DNA from: an uncultured Eubacterium sp.
Lineage (GTDB): Bacteria > Bacillota > Clostridia > Lachnospirales > Lachnospiraceae
Direction of reading: 5' to 3'
Length of the DNA: 5,429 bases
Assembly (NCBI GenBank): GCA_904502145.1
Contig: CAJGDH010000132.1
Location: 1-5,429, forward strand
The notes under the pieces are model-generated. The model was not told the DNA's origin, ran no database searches, and was given only the letters and a program-made list of their open reading frames with translations. The translations under genes were made by a program, and so were the position numbers. Positions 1 to 5,429 of this stretch are shown here, piece after piece; the stretch's first letter is position 1, and the number at the start of each line of letters is the position of its first letter.

Positions 1-771
1 AAAATCCCTATGACACTGACTTTTGGAGCGGATGAATACAAGGACGGAATCACAATCGATAAGGATGATTTTTATGATAAGCTGGAAAAATGTGATATAC
101 TTCCTAAGACAAGTCAGATTCCTCCCCTGGACTTTGAAACGGTTTTTGAACAGGTGACCCGTGAGGGAGATCAGGCTGTGGTTATTACCGTGGCTTCTGA
201 ATTATCCGGAACCTGGCAGAATGCCTGTCTTGCAGCGGAGGAGTTTCCGGGGATCCATGTGGTGGACAGCCACAACGCCTCCATCGGTGCCGGTGTTCTT
301 GCCGAATACGCTGTAGATTGTGCCGATCAGGGGATGCAGGCAGAAGAACTGGCTGCTCATCTTAAGGAAGTCAGCAAGGAGATTCGGGTAATTGCCAGGC
401 TGGAGACTCTGGATTACCTCAGGAAGGGAGGCAGAATATCCAAAACGGCAGCCCTTGCAGGAGGTGTCCTGAACATCAGGCCGGTCCTTACCCTGGAAAA
501 TGGCCGGATCGTGCTCCTGGGCAAAGCCAGGGGAACGAAAAAAGCCAACAATATCCTGACGGAGAAGGTCGAGCAGGAAGGGATCGACTTTACCAGACCG
601 GTCCTGCTGGGTTACAGCGGGCTGAGTGATGCATTATTGCAGGAATATGTGGAAAGCAGCAGGAATCTCTGGGAGGGACAGACCACTAAGCTTGCCCGGA
701 CACAGATGGGCAGCATCATAGGGACCCATGCAGGCCCCGGGGCGGTTGCCGTGGCATTTTTTGCACGGTAA
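1..771 (+). CDS. DegV family fatty-acid-binding protein (FakB-like), 5' end cut by window
   Basis: DegV/FakB proteins bind a long-chain fatty acid in a deep pocket; in Bacillota, FakB presents it to the kinase FakA, which makes acyl-phosphate for phospholipid synthesis. The reading frame is open from base 1 (Lys-Ile-Pro before the first Met at base 10). That Met sits in the 'IPMTLTFGADEYKDG' stretch, which in this family lies about 25-30 residues into the protein, so it is an internal Met and the real start is upstream; 256 residues are visible of a usual length near 280. Counting from this Met, family marks are KTSQ (33-36), the SELSGTWQNA ligand-site segment (63-72), VVDS (84-87), LDYLRKGGRIS (134-144), NIRPVLTLENG (155-165), GKARGTKKA (171-179) and a C-terminal GPGAVAVAFF (242-251). 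Family membership is very sure. Whether it works with a FakA kinase or is an orphan DegV protein cannot be told from this window. Confidence 0.93.
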   Translation, partial: KIPMTLTFGADEYKDGITIDKDDFYDKLEKCDILPKTSQIPPLDFETVFEQVTREGDQAVVITVASELSGTWQNACLAAEEFPGIHVVDSHNASIGAGVLAEYAVDCADQGMQAEELAAHLKEVSKEIRVIARLETLDYLRKGGRISKTAALAGGVLNIRPVLTLENGRIVLLGKARGTKKANNILTEKVEQEGIDFTRPVLLGYSGLSDALLQEYVESSRNLWEGQTTKLARTQMGSIIGTHAGPGAVAVAFFAR

Positions 772-793
772 GGATTTCTGCTTTTCCGAATAC

Positions 794-800
794 AGGAGGG
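794..800 (+). promoter_or_regulatory. Strong ribosome binding site of the MarR gene
   Basis: AGGAGGG lies seven bases before the ATG at 808. It is a near-perfect anti-16S match with good spacing and fixes the start of the regulator gene. The 36-base gap after the DegV stop shows no terminator-like hairpin and no clear promoter, which favours co-transcription of the two genes. Confidence 0.8.
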
Positions 801-807
801 GGTAAAA

Positions 808-1248
808 ATGATAGACCGATTTGAACGTTTTTCTATTGCACTGTTTAATATATCCCATTACTGGAACAGGATCGCTTCGGAGGAGATGAAGAAGCATGAT
901 CTTAAAGGGGCTTATGCCCTTTACCTCATCACCCTCTATAATCATCCGGAGGAGATCACAGCAGCCAGGCTGGCGGATCTCTGCAAGAGGGATAAGGCAG
1001 ATGTTTCCAGAGCGATAGCTTCTTTTCAGAAGAAAGGTATCGCAGAGCCCTATGGGACAAACCGCTACCGGGCGCCTATCCGGCTTACTGACGACGGCAG
1101 AGAGGTGGCCGGTCAGATAAAAGAACGGGCCAGCCAGGTATTGGAAGCAGCAGGCCGGGGGATGGACGATGAGATGCGGGCCAACATGTACCAGTGTCTG
1201 GACATCATCGCCGTGAACATGAAAGCGATCATCGAAAAGAGCTTATGA
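808..1248 (+). CDS. MarR family winged-helix transcriptional regulator
   Basis: A complete 146-residue protein, the normal length for MarR regulators, which bind palindromic DNA as dimers and usually respond to small ligands. N-terminal helices (about 1-45) would form part of the dimer interface. A winged helix-turn-helix follows: TAARLADLCK (51-60) as the first helix, KADVSRAIASFQKKG (63-77) as the recognition helix, then a wing ending in RLTDDGREV (92-100), the classic MarR 'LT..G' mark. A long C-terminal helical part (100-146) completes the dimer domain. The start is supported by the GGAGG site seven bases upstream. It follows the DegV gene by 36 bases and is probably in the same transcript. 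Possible targets are its own operon, lipid genes as for FabT, or the downstream surface-protein promoter; none is shown by the sequence. It has few cysteines (Cys59 and Cys130), so a redox-sensing role is possible but unsupported. Confidence 0.92.
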   Translation: MIDRFERFSIALFNISHYWNRIASEEMKKHDLKGAYALYLITLYNHPEEITAARLADLCKRDKADVSRAIASFQKKGIAEPYGTNRYRAPIRLTDDGREVAGQIKERASQVLEAAGRGMDDEMRANMYQCLDIIAVNMKAIIEKSL

Positions 1249-1274
1249 GGATAAGGGAATCCTTCCTGCCGATG

Positions 1275-1303
1275 TTGTTTCATAAAAATAATGATGATAT
1301 ACT
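1275..1303 (+). promoter_or_regulatory. Sigma-A type extended -10 promoter for the surface-protein gene
   Basis: A TTGTTT -35 box at 1275-1280 and a TATACT -10 box at 1298-1303 (five of six matches to TATAAT) are separated by exactly 17 bases. A TG at 1295-1296, one base before the -10 box, makes it an extended -10 promoter. Transcription would start near 1310, giving a leader of roughly 48 bases before the ATG at 1358. It lies in the 109-base gap after the MarR gene, so the surface protein can be expressed independently of the DegV-MarR unit. Confidence 0.7.
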
Positions 1304-1313
1304 TAACTCATCA
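1292..1313. promoter_or_regulatory. Operator-like palindrome over the -10 box
   Basis: TGATGA at 1292-1297 and TCATCA at 1308-1313 are perfect inverted arms around a 10-base centre, and two further inner pairs match, giving 8 of 11 pairs over 22 bases. The centre contains the -10 box, so a bound dimer would block RNA polymerase. The size fits MarR-type operators, and a MarR gene ends 43 bases upstream, but the link is inferred. A palindrome this short could also arise by chance in AT-rich promoter DNA. Confidence 0.35.
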
Positions 1314-1342
1314 CTTACGTATCGTGATTCAGCATGATTTTT

Positions 1343-1350
1343 GAGAGGAG
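1343..1350 (+). promoter_or_regulatory. Ribosome binding site that fixes the surface-protein start at 1358
   Basis: GAGAGGAG ends seven bases before the ATG at 1358. An in-frame ATG at 1334 lies upstream of this site and has no good site of its own. Starting there would put an unusual MIFERSYH stretch before a standard signal peptide. The start at 1358 is therefore preferred. Confidence 0.8.
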
Positions 1351-1357
1351 TTATCAT

Positions 1358-4111
1358 ATGAAAAAAGCACTATGGACCATTATAATTGCCCTGGCTCTGA
1401 TACTGCCGGTCTTCCATGTGACGGTTAAGGCGGATGATGTTAAAGAGATCATGAAGGAGTATGAGGATTTCTCGGAGGCATTCCAAATTGACACAAATCA
1501 AAAGTACCGTGTCACTGTTATTAAGTATGATGAAGAAGGAGCCCCTGCTTTCGAAACTTTTGAGAACTACTTTAAAATTGTCCTTCCTGAAGACGGCTAT
1601 ATCTACGGGACATTTTATGAAGGGGATCTCCTGGAAACGGACCTTGTTCCCATTGATCATGATATCACCGTATACACAGAGCAGGAGGATCGTCTCGTAG
1701 AGCTGGACAACTGGAAATTTGGTCTGGCAAAGGGGACATACTATGTAAAAGGTACCTTCGTTTACAATGTCCCCGGTCATTTTAAGATCAGCTATACGGC
1801 CACCGATGACTGGGAGAAAGAGCGTAACAGCGGATTTGAGCATGCAACGGACATCCCCGAAAATATGAAGATGAACGCCTGGGTCGAACCGTATGATGAG
1901 GAATGCTTCAAATTCACTGTTTCTGAGCCCGGGATCGTCACTATTGGGCTTGACTACGATAAAGACTCCGGAGATTCGGAGAAGACCTGGTCTTTGGACC
2001 TGATGGATGCGGAAGGCAGAATGATCAATGGTGCTTCCGGATCTGAAATAAGAATTGGCCAGACCGGCCTGAGCGCAGGTACCTATTACCTGGGAGTAGA
2101 GCTCGTTGCTGGGGAGTCCTCAGATAATTATTATCAGCTGTACTGGGATTTTACACCGAGCACAGCCTGTGAGACTGAGTGGAACGACGACTATGAACAT
2201 GCAAGTACGATTCCGCTGAACCAACCGTTTTTCTATGAAATTACGAATGTGATGACTGTACATGGAAACAGGCAGGTTGACAACGATTACTTTACCTTTT
2301 CACTGGATGCTCCCGGAACGGTTTCCATATCCGTGATGCCTGAGACTGACGGGATTTTTGCTTTCGAATTTCAGGACAGTGAAAGAAATCTGATCCGGAC
2401 GATGGATCTGGAGTGTGTGAACGGGCGGACATCAACATCCTGGAAGCTTGGACTTCCGGCGGGTGACTATTATCTGCTGACTGAGATACCGGAGAATAAG
2501 CCTTGTCATATCACTTTAAATTATGACCGTACAGACAGCTGGGAAAAAGAAGTAAATGATACCCTTGATTCTGCCACATCAATCGCACCCGGAACAACAC
2601 TGAACGGATGGCTGGAAGACAAGAATGACAACTATACATTTACCCTGACAGAGCCCGGTTATATAAATGTAGACCTCTCCTACGCTTATCATGACTCTGA
2701 GGATGAGCAGAGCAGAGGCTTTGGATTATCCATGCTCGATTCGGAAGGAAATGATATGGCTGCCCGCGCGGGGTCTTGTCAGGAGTCCTCCGATACGAAA
2801 ACCGGCATTTCGATCAGCAGGATCGGATTGGATCCGGGAACATACTTTTTGTCCATCGGAAGTAATGATGTACGCAAAGAACTGGATAACTATTACAGCC
2901 TCAGTCTGGAGTTTATTCCGGACCGGTATTGTGAAACAGAATATAATAATGATTTCCGAAGCGCAGATCCGATCGAGCCGGGAAAAGTCTACAGTGCACA
3001 GATGATGGGTTTCTCCGATATAGATTATTTTAAATTTGAGATTCCTGAAGACGGATCAATAACCATTGATACTACATCAGAAGCCCCCTGTGAGATCTCT
3101 TTCAGGATCTATAACAGTGAGGAGACCAAGATCACAGACGATTGGGCACAGGGGTCTGATGAAGCACCTGCATCAGCTGTCAGTGATAAGATTGCTCTTG
3201 CAAAAGGTACCTATTATCTGGTCACCTGCGGGTGGGAAACTGTCCCATACACTTTCCGTGTGAATTATGAACCGGATCCCGGATCACATGAACATTTGCT
3301 TCAGGTATACGAAGCACAAAGTGCAACCTGTGGCGAGGAGGGCAACAGTGAATACTGGTACTGCTCCGGCTGTGGGAAATATTTCTCGGATGCTTCCGGC
3401 AGCAGTGAGATCGCTAAAGAAAGCTGGGTCATCCCGGCAACCGGAGAACACAGCTATGGCGACTGGGTAATCACGGCAGAGCCTACTCAGACAGCTGAGG
3501 GCAGAAAAGAACGCACCTGCTCAGTCTGCGGAGATATCGAAACCGCAGTTATTGATAAACTGCCTCAGGACGAAACAGATGACGGGGAGGAGCAGCCTCC
3601 CGCTAAGATCTCCATCGCCGGCGCCAGCGTTACGATAAAGGATCAGACTTACACCGGAAAAGAATTAAAGCCGGCCCTTACCGTTAAGCTGGGGAAAACC
3701 GTACTCAGGAATAATACGGACTACACCGTGGCTTATACGAATAACAAAAATGCCGGAAAGGCTAAAGTTGTGATCAAGGGCACAGGGTCTTACCAGGGTG
3801 TGAAGCAAGCATCCTTTACCATCAAAAAGGCAGCCAATCCTCTTAAAGTAACTGTAGCGGGCAAAACCACCTTCAAACAGAAATCTTTGAAAAAGGCAGC
3901 AAAGATCACTCTTAAAGCTACAAAAGGAAAGGGTAAGATAACATATACTCTCAGCAAAAAAGCGAAAAAGGCGAAAATCAAAGTGACCTCCAAAGGCAAG
4001 GTGACCATTCCCAAAAAGTGTAAGAAAGGGAAGTATACGATCACGGTAAAAGCCGCAGGAAACACAAACTATAAATCCGCGACAAAAACAGTTACCATTA
4101 CAATAAAATAA
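1358..4111 (+). CDS. Large secreted multi-domain surface protein with PPC-like repeats and a Lys-rich C-terminal module
   Basis: A 917-residue exported protein. Residues 1-25 form a Sec signal peptide: Lys2-Lys3, a hydrophobic core (about 5-23) and a likely cut after Val-Lys-Ala25. Residues 35-638 hold five tandem beta-sandwich-like modules of about 115-125 residues (about 35-149, 151-267, 271-389, 394-519, 525-638). They resemble bacterial pre-peptidase C-terminal (PPC) domains: an E.N..hA..I opening, a D.DYF.F...EPG core and an L..GTYYL strand. Residues 645-736 are a cysteine module common in Lachnospiraceae surface proteins (Cys658, CSGC 669-672, GEHSYGDW 696-703, CSVC 721-724). Residues 749-825 are a YTGK-type Ig-like module, and 826-917 a very basic beta-repeat with no Asp or Glu. 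There is no LPXTG motif, terminal membrane helix, SLH repeat or catalytic domain, so I expect a secreted or ionically wall-held structural or adhesive protein. Exact function and binding partner are unknown. The gene has its own promoter upstream and hairpins downstream. Confidence 0.88.
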   Translation: MKKALWTIIIALALILPVFHVTVKADDVKEIMKEYEDFSEAFQIDTNQKYRVTVIKYDEEGAPAFETFENYFKIVLPEDGYIYGTFYEGDLLETDLVPIDHDITVYTEQEDRLVELDNWKFGLAKGTYYVKGTFVYNVPGHFKISYTATDDWEKERNSGFEHATDIPENMKMNAWVEPYDEECFKFTVSEPGIVTIGLDYDKDSGDSEKTWSLDLMDAEGRMINGASGSEIRIGQTGLSAGTYYLGVELVAGESSDNYYQLYWDFTPSTACETEWNDDYEHASTIPLNQPFFYEITNVMTVHGNRQVDNDYFTFSLDAPGTVSISVMPETDGIFAFEFQDSERNLIRTMDLECVNGRTSTSWKLGLPAGDYYLLTEIPENKPCHITLNYDRTDSWEKEVNDTLDSATSIAPGTTLNGWLEDKNDNYTFTLTEPGYINVDLSYAYHDSEDEQSRGFGLSMLDSEGNDMAARAGSCQESSDTKTGISISRIGLDPGTYFLSIGSNDVRKELDNYYSLSLEFIPDRYCETEYNNDFRSADPIEPGKVYSAQMMGFSDIDYFKFEIPEDGSITIDTTSEAPCEISFRIYNSEETKITDDWAQGSDEAPASAVSDKIALAKGTYYLVTCGWETVPYTFRVNYEPDPGSHEHLLQVYEAQSATCGEEGNSEYWYCSGCGKYFSDASGSSEIAKESWVIPATGEHSYGDWVITAEPTQTAEGRKERTCSVCGDIETAVIDKLPQDETDDGEEQPPAKISIAGASVTIKDQTYTGKELKPALTVKLGKTVLRNNTDYTVAYTNNKNAGKAKVVIKGTGSYQGVKQASFTIKKAANPLKVTVAGKTTFKQKSLKKAAKITLKATKGKGKITYTLSKKAKKAKIKVTSKGKVTIPKKCKKGKYTITVKAAGNTNYKSATKTVTITIK

Positions 4112-4116
4112 GCTTG

Positions 4117-4134
4117 AAAATGCGCTGGCGTTTT
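4117..4134 (+). terminator. Small hairpin just after the surface-protein gene
   Basis: AAAATGC and GCGTTTT can pair as a 7-bp stem (one G-U pair) around a GCTG tetraloop, starting five bases after the stop codon. The U's are inside the stem and no U tract follows, so on its own it is a weak terminator. It may instead protect the 3' end of the mRNA or act together with the stronger stem 34 bases downstream. Confidence 0.3.
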
Positions 4135-4167
4135 ACGGTATTATGCCAACAGTCGGATGATATGAAG

Positions 4168-4208
4168 AAAAGAACTCCACTGCCACAACTGACAGTGGAG
4201 TTCTTTTT
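4168..4208. terminator. Bidirectional intrinsic terminator between convergent genes
   Basis: A perfect 15-bp inverted repeat: AAAAGAACTCCACTG at 4168-4182 and its complement at 4193-4207, with a 10-base loop. Read on the plus strand, the stem ends in a run of five T's (4204-4208). Read on the minus strand, the A-run at 4168-4171 gives the U's. It lies 56 bases after the surface-protein stop and four bases beyond the DUF2252 stop codon, so it can end both transcripts. Confidence 0.9.
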
Positions 4209-4211
4209 CAT

Positions 4212-5429
4212 TCATAATTGTTTCCCATACCAGTTTCGAAATACTTCGAAGTCCCTCTCATTCTGATCTGCATATGACCGGGCAAATCTCAGCATTGCCT
4301 CATCAAAAGCATCGCTTTTGCCGAGATAGCCGGCGATGCTATGCCTGTCACCGGTCTTTGCATGGGCATGTGCCAGTGTCCAGGCGCACATCGATGCCAC
4401 CGCAGAAAGCTCATTAAGACTGACCTTATCCAGGTTTAATGATCCTTTGGAATCCCAAAGCTGGCGGACATAATAGTCTCTCTGCACTCCATCAGCCTCT
4501 TTTATCGTGGCCCAGCCAAGCAGGATATCACTTGCGGTCTGGATCGCCCTCTGTCCTTCGATCACACGTCTTCCGTGTTCCGCAAACGAACTCTTTCCCA
4601 GATAGTTTTCCAGGACGGAAGCATTTGCTTCCTTGACCTGCAGAACGAGTGGATCTTTCTCCGAAACGCCTTCCATTACAACGATCAGTGACCTGTTTCC
4701 GACACTGCCCACGCCAACGACTTTTCTGGCAATATCCACGACATGATATCTGTCGATGAGGATCCTCCTCTCCCGCGGAAGGCTGTGACGGTAAGATTGG
4801 ATGGCATCCCTGATAATGCGTTCTGTATCTCTTGCTCTGTTGATGTCCCCATATGACTGCATCTCCCGCAGCGGGACGATAAGCGGCGGAATACTCTTGA
4901 TCCGTATCCGTCCGTCAACTACTTCCGTCAGTTTTGCAAAGGCACTCTCATTGGTTTTCGCCAGAGTTTTGGCCGCTGCCCTCTGAATGTTCTTTGCCTT
5001 TCTCTTCCCAAGCTCATCCTCATGTAACCTGTACATCTTCTCCACGTCGATATGGTCATACCACATGGCCAGATTGCCGGTTTCCGAGAACTGCAGCATC
5101 GTCTGACGGTATGTTCTCGCCGCCGCCAGGGCAGCGTCGGCCCTGTCATTCTCTGAAAAACCGCGGTGCCTTCCGCAGATCTCAATGCTGGTGATCAGCC
5201 GCTTTACATCCCATTCCCACGGTCCGGGAAGAGTTTCATCAAAATCATTGATATCAAACACAAGCCTTCTTTCAGGAGACGCAAATACCCCAAAGTTTGC
5301 GATATGCGCATCACCGCAGGCCTGTACAGTGATTCCGGTTCTCGGCGTATGTGACAGATCATCCGCCATGATGATGGCAGCACCACGATAGAAGGCAAAA
5401 GGAGATGCACTCATGCGTTCATGGCGAAC
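4212..5429 (-). CDS. DUF2252 family protein, 5' end cut by window
   Basis: 405 residues are visible and the frame is open to the right edge. The first Met (base 5414) lies in VRHERMSASPFAFYRGAA, an internal stretch of this family, whose members usually run some tens of residues longer at the N-terminus, so the true start is off the window. Counting from this Met, conserved marks are CGDAHIANFG (33-42), FDINDFDETLPGPWEWD (53-69), KVVGVGSVGNRS (231-242), LQVKEA (258-263), GQRAIQTASD (287-296), YYVRQL (314-319), LAHAHAKTGD (347-356) and the C-terminal IAGYLGKSDAFDEA with YADQNERDFEVF. The family is widespread with no settled function that I know of. The GD.H..N and NDFDE segments resemble the catalytic loop and metal-binding Asp of aminoglycoside-phosphotransferase-like kinases, and GVGSVG plus Lys261 resemble a glycine loop and ATP lysine, so a kinase-like role is a reasonable inference. 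No signal peptide is visible; probably cytoplasmic. It is convergent with the surface-protein gene and not in its operon. Confidence 0.92.
   Translation of the reverse strand, partial: VRHERMSASPFAFYRGAAIIMADDLSHTPRTGITVQACGDAHIANFGVFASPERRLVFDINDFDETLPGPWEWDVKRLITSIEICGRHRGFSENDRADAALAAARTYRQTMLQFSETGNLAMWYDHIDVEKMYRLHEDELGKRKAKNIQRAAAKTLAKTNESAFAKLTEVVDGRIRIKSIPPLIVPLREMQSYGDINRARDTERIIRDAIQSYRHSLPRERRILIDRYHVVDIARKVVGVGSVGNRSLIVVMEGVSEKDPLVLQVKEANASVLENYLGKSSFAEHGRRVIEGQRAIQTASDILLGWATIKEADGVQRDYYVRQLWDSKGSLNLDKVSLNELSAVASMCAWTLAHAHAKTGDRHSIAGYLGKSDAFDEAMLRFARSYADQNERDFEVFRNWYGKQL

Noticed and set aside
634..945. Minus-strand 103-codon open frame across the DegV-MarR junction
   Set aside because: It overlaps two well-supported plus-strand genes and the translation has no recognisable domain.
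1249..1275. Possible terminator after the MarR gene (AAGG-GAAT-CCTT)
   Set aside because: A four-base-pair stem with no T-run behind it is too weak to call.
1310..1328. ATCAC-N9-GTGAT inverted repeat in the leader of the surface-protein gene, a possible second operator or hairpin
   Set aside because: The arms are only five bases and the inner nine bases do not match, so it is within chance expectation.
1334..1357. Upstream in-frame ATG as start of the surface protein
   Set aside because: The ribosome binding site lies after this ATG and the signal peptide begins naturally at the ATG at 1358.
3790..4065. Minus-strand 91-codon open frame opposite the Lys-rich tail
   Set aside because: It is a by-product of the AAA/AAG-rich coding strand, giving a Phe/Leu/Val-rich peptide with no ribosome site or family resemblance.
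4928..5410. Several short open frames on both strands within the DUF2252 gene
   Set aside because: All lie inside a strongly conserved coding region in other frames and give arginine- or serine-rich, domain-free translations.

Overview
The window reads as chromosomal DNA of a Gram-positive anaerobe of the Bacillota, most likely Clostridia and probably Lachnospiraceae. The main support is the large secreted protein. Its C-terminus carries a Cys-containing 'GHSYG.W' module, a 'YTGK' Ig-like module and an Asn/Lys-rich beta-repeat ending in a TVTITIK-type strand, a combination typical of surface proteins of gut and rumen Lachnospiraceae. Strong GGAGG-type ribosome binding sites and a DegV-family gene fit the same group. 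The taxon is inferred from protein style, not from a marker gene.

Layout from left to right: (1) the 3' part of a DegV/FakB-type fatty-acid-binding protein gene, whose start lies off the left edge; (2) 36 bases later, a complete MarR-family regulator gene with a strong ribosome binding site, probably co-transcribed with (1); (3) a 109-base gap holding a good sigma-A-type extended -10 promoter, overlapped by an operator-like palindrome; (4) a 917-residue secreted protein made of five tandem beta-sandwich (PPC-like) modules followed by three typical clostridial surface modules; (5) a 100-base convergent gap with a perfect 15-bp stem that can terminate transcription from both sides; (6) on the minus strand, most of a DUF2252 gene whose start lies off the right edge.

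Functional links: DegV/FakB proteins carry fatty acids, and some MarR regulators (FabT of streptococci) control fatty-acid synthesis, so the first two genes may form a small lipid-sensing unit. The surface protein has its own promoter, and the adjacent MarR protein is a candidate regulator of it. The DUF2252 gene is a separate convergent unit. No mobile element, CRISPR array, tRNA or rRNA was seen. I found no clearly new multi-gene system. The best leads are the alternating B-A-B-A-B repeat layout of the surface protein and the kinase-like motifs, in permuted order, in the DUF2252 protein.
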